From Kiritimatiellia bacterium (GTDB lineage Bacteria > Verrucomicrobiota > Kiritimatiellia > RFP12 > UBA1067): 42,103 bases of DNA. Numbering within the stretch: position 1 is the stretch's first letter; each line of letters starts with the position of its first letter. The position numbers and the translations under genes are program-made. The stretch is from NCBI GenBank assembly GCA_017525225.1, contig JAFXTB010000077.1, forward strand, positions 1 to 42,103. The letters are read 5' to 3'. This document shows positions 16,090-23,310 of the stretch, piece by piece. The notes beneath the pieces are model-generated. The model saw nothing but the letters and a program-made list of their open reading frames with translations, was not told the origin of the DNA and searched no databases.

Positions 16090-16195
16090 GTACGCCACTT
16101 TCTTATCGTGCCTTGAGTGGAATGACGTACGAACCAAGGCGCGAGAAAAAAGAAAAGATTCCCATGTCAGATATTCCTTCCGATTGGAAGTATCT
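16090..16195 (+). other. Possible pseudoknot and hairpin upstream of secreted protein
   Basis: GTACGCCACT (16090-16099) pairs with AGTGG plus CGTAC (16116-16120, 16126-16130). GCCTTG in the loop (16110-16115) can pair with CAAGGC outside it (16135-16140), an H-type pseudoknot. A further hairpin (AGATA..CTTCC/GGAAG..TATCT) lies at 16169-16195. Together with 15925-16034 this fills the 560-bp gap before the next gene. It may be a long 5' leader or an independent RNA. Confidence 0.35.
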
Positions 16196-16277
16196 GTGTA
16201 GGAAGATTAGATACTTCGCTTGGCAACTGCGCCACAAGTGGAGTGTTCGCCTAAAGGCGCGGAGAACGGAACAAGAA

Positions 16278-17732
16278 ATGAAAAGGTTCGTGATTGTAGC
16301 AGTTTCACTGCTCATGATGGTTGGTTTCTGTGATGATAGGGGAATCGTAAAAGTTCGTGGCAGAGGTACTGGTACGGACAAGACGGAAGCGTTGAAAGAC
16401 GCATACCGCGATGCTATAGAAAAGGCCATAGGCCTGTATGTCGATGCGGAACAGATGGTCAAGAATGAGGAACTGGTGAAAGACCAGATTCTCACACAGT
16501 CCAACGCCTACATCGAGAAATACAATATCGTCATTGAGGGGAAGTCGCCAAGCGGTCTTGTTACGATCACAATTCTTGCTGAAGTACGTAAGCGTGACCT
16601 TGCTAGGAAGATAAAAGACATCATGCCGTCGCAACAGGTCAACCTCTCAGATGTCAGTAAGAACCTTCATGCGCAGATAGTCACGGATTTCAAGGCAAAC
16701 GAAGACGCGCTTTCGATCATCAAGAACGAGCTCAAGGTGCTTTCGCCTGTAAAGCAACTCATGAAAGCCTCTTTGGGCGCTACTAAGCCAGTCGTTGAGG
16801 CAGTCAAGGAAGATCCGTCGCTTGTGAGGCTATGGTATCCTGTCAAGATCGAGGTTGATCCGGACAAATACTACAAGGAGTTCGTTCCAAGGTGGAATCG
16901 AATACTCGACCAGATAAAAACCGCGCCGGCCAAACGGTTTGATTTGAAAAACGAGTTAAAATATGTTAATGAATATAAGGCTTATATCGTAAAGAAACAT
17001 GGAACTTCCCGTATGCAAAAATCTGGAGTTATGACATGTTGCAATGAAGTACGAAACATGTCATCACTTGAATCTTCTGATCCCCTATCAACCTATGGTA
17101 TAGCTTTAAATGAAGAATATAAGACGACAACTTTTTTGTCCGTTCAGATTAACGGTAGAAATTATGTCTTACATGGACATGGCATAATGGGCAATGCTTA
17201 TTACTACAACGGCTGGGGAATTCGTTTCTCTGATCGCCTAGGTGAGAGGATGAGTGGAGCACGGTTTGTAAGACGGAGGTTCTCTGGTAATATTCCAGAG
17301 AGTTGTACATTTGATGTTGGTATTGTAAAAACTGCTCGAGGATATACATTGTCAGGATGTCTTTATAGACTTTCTTACAAATGTTGGGAGGAAATCGTGC
17401 GCTGGCAGAATTATTTTCTTTCACCAGAGACAAGCAACAAGTATCCTGATTATGCACCAAATGCAACTGTCACTACCTATGCGCTGTCATTCAAGAATAC
17501 GAATGGCGATGAAGTGGCAGGGACGAGTATAGTTGTTAGGAACATTGACATTTTAAATTTCGCTACGACAATATTAGAACACGGAGATGATTATGTAGGT
17601 CAAAAGCGACTCTGGTTCATTTCGCCGCTTGTCGGCGGTTTCGCCAAGAGTTATGTCAAGTGGGTGAGTATCGATATCCCAATGGACGATGTGGCGAAGA
17701 TCGTCACGGCTTCAATTTCGGTCGAGGAGTGA
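16278..17732 (+). CDS. Secreted FlgT-N-like envelope protein
   Basis: I chose the ATG at 16278, since MKRFVIVAVSLLMMVGFC makes a clean signal peptide and the frame upstream covers the RNA-like leader. Residues about 25-115 (RGRGTGTDKTEALKDAYRDA, then AIGLYVDAEQMV) resemble the N-terminal domain of FlgT and related surface lipoproteins: a G-x-G strand, a helix with AL.dA....A.G.yV, and then a VT(I/V).AEV strand. Residues 150-484 match nothing I recognise and end with VSIDIPMDDVAKIVTASISVEE-like text. The gene is strongly AT-rich in 16920-17600, unlike its neighbours, which suggests transfer. It is followed 47 bp later by another secreted protein and is probably co-transcribed with it. Confidence 0.65.
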   Translation: MKRFVIVAVSLLMMVGFCDDRGIVKVRGRGTGTDKTEALKDAYRDAIEKAIGLYVDAEQMVKNEELVKDQILTQSNAYIEKYNIVIEGKSPSGLVTITILAEVRKRDLARKIKDIMPSQQVNLSDVSKNLHAQIVTDFKANEDALSIIKNELKVLSPVKQLMKASLGATKPVVEAVKEDPSLVRLWYPVKIEVDPDKYYKEFVPRWNRILDQIKTAPAKRFDLKNELKYVNEYKAYIVKKHGTSRMQKSGVMTCCNEVRNMSSLESSDPLSTYGIALNEEYKTTTFLSVQINGRNYVLHGHGIMGNAYYYNGWGIRFSDRLGERMSGARFVRRRFSGNIPESCTFDVGIVKTARGYTLSGCLYRLSYKCWEEIVRWQNYFLSPETSNKYPDYAPNATVTTYALSFKNTNGDEVAGTSIVVRNIDILNFATTILEHGDDYVGQKRLWFISPLVGGFAKSYVKWVSIDIPMDDVAKIVTASISVEE

Positions 17733-17741
17733 TCCTCGGTT

Positions 17742-17769
17742 ACAAAACAAGAAACCACAAACAAAAAGG
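17742..17769 (+). repeat. Heptad run containing ribosome binding site
   Basis: ACAAAAC, AAGAAAC, CACAAAC, AAAAAGG: four 7-mers, the last forming the Shine-Dalgarno sequence for the gene at 17780. Confidence 0.5.
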
Positions 17770-17779
17770 AGCAATCCAA

Positions 17780-18493
17780 ATGAAGAAAATAATGACACTC
17801 GCGGCTTACGCACTTGTTGCGTCCGTCGCATTTGCCCAGGAACAGGATAGGGTCAAGGAGAATGCCTCCAATCCGGCAGTTGAGGAAATCCTTACTCAGC
17901 CAGATGGCGTGAGCCTGATCAGGAACGAAAACGATGGCTCGTTGCAGGTGTTCGCCCGTGGTACGGCATCGTATGACTTCGGCGATGTGCGGGATATCCG
18001 CAGCAAGACAAAGGTTGCCGAACTTCGCGCAAAGGCTGCATTGTCCAAGTTCTTCAACGAGGTCGTCGAAGTAGAGGAATCTGCCACAAGCGGGGAAGGG
18101 CGCATGTCGAAAGCCGTTTTGACGCAGACTGGTGAAGGTGAAGTCGTGAAGAAGTCCATCACCAGAGAGAACATGGAAGCCATAAAGGAGACGCTTACCG
18201 TACGCTCGGCGGCAATTCTATCCGGCATTCTAACGTTGAAGACCATTAAGATTCCGACAACAGGGAGCAAGACGTCTGGCGAGATCCAAGTGACATTGGG
18301 TATCAGTACCAAGACGCTTGCCGCTGCTGCCGAGGCGCACAACATGATAACGGACAGCATGAACGCAAGGCGGGCGATTGGCGAGAAAGCGAGAGAATCC
18401 AAGAGGCCAGAGACGGGTAGGCAGAATTGCGGTTCGGATTGCGGCGCTAATCAAAACAAGCCAGAAGTCCGCACCAACAACACTCTGTTCTGA
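17780..18493 (+). CDS. Secreted LPP20-like protein with probable 3' frameshift
   Basis: Start at 17780 after AAAAAGGA; residues 1-19 form a signal peptide ending AFA. The mature part carries the block VFARGTASYDF...KVAELRAKAALSKFF, a strand-helix arrangement like LPP20/FlgT-type domains, then a long helix and GEIQVTLGIS (a late strand). After residue about 205 the frame becomes polar and low in pattern (RPETGRQNCGSDCGANQN) and stops at 18493. In a different frame, 18498-18597 encodes SAITLERTTDGKAKAMV and ends NGTPPTFFLRVRVK before a stop, which looks like the true C-terminus. So the gene is probably frameshifted, or the assembly has an indel. Function unknown; likely envelope. Confidence 0.65.
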   Translation: MKKIMTLAAYALVASVAFAQEQDRVKENASNPAVEEILTQPDGVSLIRNENDGSLQVFARGTASYDFGDVRDIRSKTKVAELRAKAALSKFFNEVVEVEESATSGEGRMSKAVLTQTGEGEVVKKSITRENMEAIKETLTVRSAAILSGILTLKTIKIPTTGSKTSGEIQVTLGISTKTLAAAAEAHNMITDSMNARRAIGEKARESKRPETGRQNCGSDCGANQNKPEVRTNNTLF

Positions 18494-18609
18494 CAAGCGC
18501 CATTACGCTGGAACGCACCACCGATGGCAAGGCCAAGGCGATGGTCACGCCTAACGGAACACCGCCTACTTTCTTCCTGCGTGTGAGGGTGAAGTAGCAG
18601 CGGTACTAT

Positions 18610-18658
18610 AAATCCCCCTCATCGGGCAATGTCGTTTTGTCTGAGGAGGGGGATTTTT
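18610..18658 (+). terminator. Rho-independent terminator
   Basis: Perfect 11-bp stem AAATCCCCCTC (18610-18620) and GAGGGGGATTT (18646-18656), then TT. It ends transcription of the secreted-protein pair. Its right arm also forms part of the first 22-bp repeat unit. Confidence 0.75.
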
Positions 18659-18730
18659 GAGCCACACGAAGGGGGATTATGAGCCATTATAAGGGGATTT
18701 TTGAGCCACACGAAGGGGAATTTTGAGCTA
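18649..18730 (-). repeat. 22-bp iteron-like tandem repeats
   Basis: Four units starting GGGGAT or GGGGAA at 18649, 18671/18672, 18693 and 18715, an exact 22-bp period. Consensus of units 1 and 3: GGGGATTTTTGAGCCACACG. Unit 2 diverges after GAGCCA and unit 4 is cut short. The 3' end of the winged-helix gene runs into the array, so units 3 and 4 are coding. Two related units lie at 20423-20458 beside the shrunken copy. Confidence 0.8.
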
Positions 18731-19016
18731 GCACAGGTCTTTTCAGCTTATAGAGAATGGTATATATTCTATTGGTCGGACGCTTCTTGATGTACTGAAG
18801 CTCTATGTATCCGCAGTTCCTGAGGCCCGTGATTTCTCGCTTGATCGATGAACGGCTGACGTTTAACCTTTTCGCAAGATTTCCAAGGTCGGGTATGACG
18901 AGCTGGGTGGTTTTGTCCATCCTGCTTTCAAGATCGCGCAATATCTGTTCGGGAAGATCGGACGGCAATGATGGCGGTCTTCCTCTTGGTCTTCCTGTGG
19001 CTCTATGACTTTTCAT
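18687..19016 (-). CDS. AT-hook plus winged-helix DNA-binding protein
   Basis: I start it at the ATG 19014-19016, since a -10 lies 7 bp upstream of it. Residues 8-14 (GRPRGRP) are an AT-hook, which binds the minor groove of A/T tracts. Residues about 30-90 form a winged helix: LVIPDLGNLAKRL then VSRSSIKREITGL (recognition helix) and a wing GYIELQYIKK. The 109-aa protein ends in sequence made by the 22-bp repeats. The setting (small DNA-binding protein, adjacent iteron-like array, T/A-rich promoter) resembles a replication-initiator or self-regulating mobile module. The first 19 codons and promoter are duplicated at 20467-20575. No named family recognised. Confidence 0.75.
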   Translation of the reverse strand: MKSHRATGRPRGRPPSLPSDLPEQILRDLESRMDKTTQLVIPDLGNLAKRLNVSRSSIKREITGLRNCGYIELQYIKKRPTNRIYTILYKLKRPVLAQNSPSCGSKIPL

Positions 19017-19070
19017 GGCGTATATTCTATCATATTTCCTCGCCGGACAATTGTGATGTTTTGTATTTTG
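18962..19070. repeat. 109-bp direct repeat, copy 1
   Basis: Identical by eye to 20467-20575 (offset 1505). It contains the promoter and first 19 codons of the AT-hook/winged-helix gene. The identity stops sharply at both ends. Confidence 0.9.
19024..19032 (-). promoter_or_regulatory. Extended -10 of AT-hook gene, leaderless spacing
   Basis: Minus-strand TGA-TAGAAT ending 7 bp before the ATG. Confidence 0.55.
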
Positions 19071-19099
19071 TTTTAACCTAAGCGTCACAGTTGACGGCA

Positions 19100-19195
19100 A
19101 TGATGCCTTTGAAGTTGTTAAAGCTCAAGGAAATGGGCATAGTATCGGATGGTGAGTACGAAGAGAAACGGCGAAAGATACTTGCAGAGATATAA
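19100..19195 (+). pseudogene. SHOCT-domain gene fragment
   Basis: Thirty-one codons whose end, LKLLKLKEMGIVSDGEYEEK followed by a basic helix, matches the SHOCT (short C-terminal) domain: a helix, a G-I-(I/V)-(S/T)xxE(F/Y) turn, and a basic helix. The body of the gene is missing; the frame upstream hits a stop at 19078-19080, at the edge of the duplicated block. It is probably a 3' remnant left by insertion or deletion. Confidence 0.5.
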
Positions 19196-19269
19196 ACTTC
19201 GCGCTCTGCTTTCGCTACCAAAAGGTTTGTTTAATGGAAGTTCATGTAAGTCCAAGGCGACCATAACGC

Positions 19270-19296
19270 GGCGGGCAGGGGGCTGCCCGCCCTACC
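19270..19296 (-). repeat. REP-like hairpin beside transposase
   Basis: GGCGGGCAG/CTGCCCGCC (19270-19278, 19283-19291) followed by CTACC, i.e. the GGTAGGG-type REP in reverse. It is 58 bp from the 3' end of the transposase gene. Confidence 0.7.
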
Positions 19297-19303
19297 AGTC
19301 GGG

Positions 19304-19340
19304 CGGTTCGTTCTTTATGCACGTGAAGGTGAGGCCGTAA
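19304..19340 (+). pseudogene. 3' fragment of a secreted-protein gene
   Basis: The frame ends SGGSFFMHVKVRP before a stop, very like the orphan tail PPTFFLRVRVK at 18560-18597. I read it as the end of a related gene cut off by the REP hairpin. It is too short to be sure. Confidence 0.3.
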
Positions 19341-19353
19341 CGTGCCATGTTGC

Positions 19354-20361
19354 CTATGAAAGCGTTGCTATGACGAGGTCGATCATTTCATGGCAGCGCT
19401 CATAGAGCATCTTGCGCGTTGGCTTGCGGGTGGAGGCTTCGTAGAGCGATAGGAAGAGCATGCGGCCTTGGGCGCAGAAGCGTTCCTTCTCGCGCGGCGG
19501 ATGCCATCGCGGGGAGAATCCTTCTGGCGAAAGCACGATCCATTTACCGCCCGCCTTGGCGATGGCATTGCCGCAAGCCTTTTCAAGCGGGCTCATGAAA
19601 GTGGAAACGCCTGCGCCACCTGGCCCGATCCGGGATGCCGTCGCCAGAAGGGCATTCCATTCCGGCGAGCCGGGCGGCGTGGTGCGATGGCCCTTGATTG
19701 GCACAAGCCCCGGCAATCGCAGTATTTCAGTGTTGCCATAGGCGAACCATTCGCACCCTAAAAAGGAAACCCGCCTTGCGCTGCCGAAGAAATGCGCATT
19801 CTTGCGGCGCATGGCGGCACGCATTGGATTCTCCCTGATGTAGCGGCGAAATGTGGCGAGCTGCCCGTCGCGCTTCACAATCCAATCGTGCCATTCCTTT
19901 TCGAAGATATCGCGTGGCGCGCTGCGACCCGCCGCAGACGCGGCGGGCGCAACACCCGGCGCATTACCCTGCACAGCCCTATCGGTGTGCGCAATACCAG
20001 GCGCAATGCCAAGGGTGTTGCGAGTTGCCGCGTCTGCGGCAACAACACGCCAATATTCACCGCGCAGCGCTTTCGCCAGCTGGCTCACGATCACCCCAAG
20101 CGCAACACGATCTGGCGTAGCTCTTATCTTGATCATCAGGTGGATATGATCCGGCATCACCACGAATGGCGATATCTCTTCAATGCACCGCCATCTCCTA
20201 TGGAATGTGCTGATGGTCCTGTCAAATGCATCTGTGATGGCATTTCGAACAAGCCGCCCATCTTCGCCGATGACGGAGAAATCCGAAATACCCGGTAACC
20301 GCTTGAGCGTTACCATGTAGAAAAACGGTGACTTGTAGTCAAAGTTGAATAGTCGTGCCAT
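19354..20361 (-). mobile_element. REP-associated tyrosine transposase (Y1, HUH)
   Basis: Single-strand DNA transposase of the IS200-like REP-associated (RAYT) family, which is thought to move REP palindromes. The HUH motif is H72-I-H74 in MPDHIHLMI (69-77). The catalytic tyrosine is Y174 in FRRYIRENPMRA. The N-terminus (FYMVTL..) is typical. Residues about 108-149 are an Ala/Gly/Pro/Thr-rich insert that family members lack; on DNA this insert is flanked by two perfect hairpins (19928-19947 and 20024-20043). The C-terminal 130 residues (after about 200) include SPEGFSPRWHPPREKERFCAQGR, an additional domain seen in a subset of such proteins. A REP-like hairpin lies just past its 3' end. It looks intact, with a leaderless-type promoter. 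Confidence 0.85.
19928..20043. repeat. Paired palindromes inside the transposase gene
   Basis: CCCGCCGC-AGAC-GCGGCGGG (19928-19947) and GTTGCCGC-GTCT-GCGGCAAC (20024-20043), each with a perfect 8-bp stem. Their loops are complementary and CGCAACACCC/GGGTGTTGCG form a further inner inverted repeat. The whole block is in frame. Confidence 0.8.
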
Positions 20362-20368
20362 GTCTGTG

Positions 20369-20377
20369 ATTATATCA
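20369..20377 (-). promoter_or_regulatory. Extended -10 of transposase, leaderless spacing
   Basis: Minus-strand TGA-TATAAT ends 7 bp before the transposase ATG at 20361. Confidence 0.6.
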
Positions 20378-20422
20378 TAACATCATGCTGAATGGGCGAG
20401 AACGCATGGACGAACAAGAGTG

Positions 20423-20575
20423 GGGGACTGAGCCACAGAAGGGGATTTATGAACCAGTACAATCGAACGGCAATGATGGCGGTCTTCCTCTTGGTCTTCC
20501 TGTGGCTCTATGACTTTTCATGGCGTATATTCTATCATATTTCCTCGCCGGACAATTGTGATGTTTTGTATTTTG
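20423..20575 (-). mobile_element. Internally deleted copy of the AT-hook module
   Basis: It keeps the promoter and first 19 codons (109 bp identical to 18962-19070) at its right end and two iteron-like units (GGGGGACTGAGCCACAGAAG and GGGGATTTATGAACCAG) at its left end, but lacks the winged-helix part. The remaining frame (20447-20521) would encode a 24-residue AT-hook peptide ending FDCTGS. The pattern of two retained ends and a lost middle is that of a non-autonomous MITE-like derivative. Confidence 0.6.
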
Positions 20576-20616
20576 GTGTAAAGTTCGCAATTCTATTAGG
20601 GGCATTGCCGTGGTTG

Positions 20617-20625
20617 TGGTATAAT
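20617..20625 (+). promoter_or_regulatory. Promoter of fucosidase fusion gene
   Basis: TGG-TATAAT (20620-20625), 39 bp before the start; AGGAGGAGAC at 20649-20658 is a strong ribosome binding site that decides the start at 20665. Confidence 0.7.
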
Positions 20626-20664
20626 GTATCAAAGTTTACGCGGAAAACAGGAGGAGACAACGTC

Positions 20665-23268
20665 ATGACGAGAAGATCTGTTGCGATGATGGCGGAGGCG
20701 GGCGCGATACTCGTCGCGGCGCTTTTAGCCGGCAGGGCGGCAGCGGAGAATGCCGCGCCGGCGGACGAGCTGTCCAGATCCGGCAAGGACGCCTCGGCAG
20801 CCGTTCCTGTCGCGCCTGAGGAATATCGTCGGCCGCGCGGCTGGAAGCCGGTCCTCTACCCGAAGACCCTTCGGCAGATAGCCCGAGACCATTCGCAGGA
20901 GACGATGGAGCGCGCGAAGGCGCAGATGGCCAGGGTCGATGCCGTGAATGCTGCCGGAAGGTACAAGGCCACGGGCGTCTCCATGGACTCCCATCCCTGT
21001 CCCGAATGGTTCATCGACGCGAAGTTCGGCATCTTCATCGACTGGGGGCTCTGGTCACTGGCGTCGTGGTGCCCGTACGTCAAAGGTGCGCGGCTGTATC
21101 CAGACTGGTATGAATTCCGCTGCGACGTGAAATATCCCGAGGGCCACGCATTCCACGGTATGAAGGAATACCACGAGAAGAACTGGGGAGCCGACTTCAA
21201 GCGCGATCATTTCATAGACCTCTTCCGTGGCACGAAGTTCGATGCACCCGCCCTTGCGAGCCTCTTCGTGAAATGCGGCGCCAGATATGTGGTGCCTTTC
21301 CTCAAGCACCATTCGGGTTTCTGCCTGTGGGACTGTTCCTATACCTTCCGCGACTCGGTGGACCAGGGTGCGCACCGCGATTTCGCGCGGGAGATGTCCG
21401 ATGCATGCCGCGCGCACGGACTCAAGTTCGGCGTCTACACCTCGCAGGCCGGGGAATGGGAATATCCGATCCTCCAGGACGATGGCTCGGTGAGGATATG
21501 GAAGGAGGCATCCACGATGGTCGATTGTACCCCCGACATGGAATGGAAGGCTTCTGGCAAGATCGCGGTGAAGGACTTCGTCCGCGACTACATCGTGCCC
21601 CAGACCACCGAGTTCATCGACAAGTACGACCCCGACATCCTCTGGTACGACTACGACTGGGCCACCTTCGCCCACGAGAACGGCAGCTACGACATAACCG
21701 CCTACTTCTACAACAGGGCCGAGGGACGCAAGGAGGTCGCCTGCAACGACCGCTATGGCAAGGGCAGGCCCGAGGAGGTGAAGGGGCGCGGCAAGCTGAA
21801 GGTACTGAGGACGGTGCGGGGCGACTTCTTCACCGACGAATGGGGCGACACGGAGGAGTTCCTGGACCCTGCGAAGTGGCATCCGTGGGAATCCTGCTCC
21901 GGCATCTCCAAGGCGTACGGTAACCATTGGCAGGAGACCGCCGACATGGTCATGTCCGAACGCGAGTTCGTGATACACTTCGCCGACATCGTGGCGCGGG
22001 GCGGCAACCTGCTCCTGCTCGTCAATCTCGACCCGCAGGGCGCTATCCCGGCCGTCCAGCGCGAGCGCCTTATGCAGATCGGCAAGTGGCTTTCCAGGTA
22101 TGGCGAGGCGATCTACGCCACACGCATCCTTGCCCCGTTCTCCACTCCGGACATTGACTACACGCAGTCCAAGGACGGCTCCACCGCCTATGCCATCGTC
22201 AAGAACCCTTCCGCCGAGATCACGCTAAAGTGCAAGCTCCCCGCAGCCGTTACCGTCACGCTCGTCGGCGATAGCGCTCCACTTCGCACGGAAAGGACCC
22301 CCACCGGGCTCAAGGTGGCGTTGCCGCCATCATACGCCTCTGCCACCGTCCCGTTCGCGCTGAAAATGCGGGCTTCTGGACGCGGCAAGCGGGACGCGAT
22401 AGACTTCAAGGGACTCTTCCCGCCAGATGTCAAGACCATCGGCATCGTTTCCGTGTCCTCCCTGATCCCGACAAACGTCTTCACCCGAGGCACGAACCTC
22501 CTTGTCGCGGCTGGATATCGCGTGAAGGTCATGCCTAACGTCCTGAAGAAGGAGCCTCCGGAGGTCAAGGCCAGGCTCTTCGAGCAGGCGTGGCTGGATC
22601 CAGAGATTGACTTCCTCCTGTTTTCGCGGGGAGGGCAGGGCGCGGCGAACGTCATTACCCGCATCGACTGGGAGCGTCTTCGCGGACGCAACATGCGTGT
22701 GCTGGGATTCAGCGACGTGACGGTGGTGCTTGGCGCGATGCTTTCCAAGGGTGTGGGCGTTCCGATCTCCGGTCCGTCGCTCTCGACCCTTTCGACCTAC
22801 AACACGAGGGAATCGCGCGAGCGCCTTGCCATGATGCTACACGGCACGCCGCCGCCGATCCAGCTCACGCCCGTCAAGCCTTGTGCCGCGCCGGTCGGCG
22901 GCAAGTCCTTCGTCGGCGTGCTGGAGCGATTCATCGTGCTGTCGAAACTAGGGTATCTTCCGTCGTTCGACGGGCGGGTCATCTTCATCGAGGGGATTTC
23001 GAAGTATGCAGCCGACTCGGAATCGGCGCTTGAGAGGCTGAGGGCCGCGGGCGTGTTCGACAAGGCGGCGGCGGTGGTGTTCTGCGATTTCAACAGGAAG
23101 TGGGAAAGGACCAGGGTCGAGGCGCTTTTCACCCGCTTTGCCGAGAAGGTGCCGTGTCCGGTGTTCTCCGGCTATCCCTACGGACACGTTCCAAGGAGTT
23201 TCGCGATCGATTGTTCGCGTCCCCTCCGCATCTCGCCGACGGGCCTGCTTGAATGGCAGGCGCGCTAG
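20665..23268 (+). CDS. GH29-like alpha-L-fucosidase fused to S66 LD-carboxypeptidase
   Basis: A two-domain exported protein of 867 aa. Residues 1-28 form a signal peptide (TRRS then a hydrophobic run ending GRAAA). The GH29-like TIM barrel spans about 95-580: EWFIDAKFGIFIDWGLWSL, HHSGFCLWDCSYT (about 213-225) and ILWYDYDW, whose first Asp, D329, is the expected nucleophile (the family usually has WFDG). Residues about 583-867 form a full S66 domain, which in relatives cuts the L-Lys/D-Ala or Dap/D-Ala bond of murein tetrapeptides: IGIVSVSS start, SRGGQGA, nucleophile S683 in GFSDVT, E776 in FIEGISKY and H841 in GYPYGHVP, in normal spacing. There is no stop or frameshift between them. A strong Shine-Dalgarno sequence sets the start; the longer upstream frame runs through duplicated non-coding DNA. 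Confidence 0.85.
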   Translation: MTRRSVAMMAEAGAILVAALLAGRAAAENAAPADELSRSGKDASAAVPVAPEEYRRPRGWKPVLYPKTLRQIARDHSQETMERAKAQMARVDAVNAAGRYKATGVSMDSHPCPEWFIDAKFGIFIDWGLWSLASWCPYVKGARLYPDWYEFRCDVKYPEGHAFHGMKEYHEKNWGADFKRDHFIDLFRGTKFDAPALASLFVKCGARYVVPFLKHHSGFCLWDCSYTFRDSVDQGAHRDFAREMSDACRAHGLKFGVYTSQAGEWEYPILQDDGSVRIWKEASTMVDCTPDMEWKASGKIAVKDFVRDYIVPQTTEFIDKYDPDILWYDYDWATFAHENGSYDITAYFYNRAEGRKEVACNDRYGKGRPEEVKGRGKLKVLRTVRGDFFTDEWGDTEEFLDPAKWHPWESCSGISKAYGNHWQETADMVMSEREFVIHFADIVARGGNLLLLVNLDPQGAIPAVQRERLMQIGKWLSRYGEAIYATRILAPFSTPDIDYTQSKDGSTAYAIVKNPSAEITLKCKLPAAVTVTLVGDSAPLRTERTPTGLKVALPPSYASATVPFALKMRASGRGKRDAIDFKGLFPPDVKTIGIVSVSSLIPTNVFTRGTNLLVAAGYRVKVMPNVLKKEPPEVKARLFEQAWLDPEIDFLLFSRGGQGAANVITRIDWERLRGRNMRVLGFSDVTVVLGAMLSKGVGVPISGPSLSTLSTYNTRESRERLAMMLHGTPPPIQLTPVKPCAAPVGGKSFVGVLERFIVLSKLGYLPSFDGRVIFIEGISKYAADSESALERLRAAGVFDKAAAVVFCDFNRKWERTRVEALFTRFAEKVPCPVFSGYPYGHVPRSFAIDCSRPLRISPTGLLEWQAR

Positions 23269-23310
23269 GATGTCGGACACCCGCGCGGCTCAACTTTTTA
23301 ACTTTTCGCT

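Noticed and set aside
16068-16277. Longer N-terminus of the secreted FlgT-like protein
   Set aside because: It covers the hairpin-rich leader, has no ribosome binding site, and would bury the signal peptide.
18649-18730. CRISPR array
   Set aside because: The 22-bp units are tandem with no spacers and there are no cas genes.
20392-20664. N-terminal extension of the fucosidase fusion with a membrane-like segment
   Set aside because: It translates the duplicated promoter DNA of the AT-hook module; the strong ribosome binding site and signal peptide are at 20649-20665.
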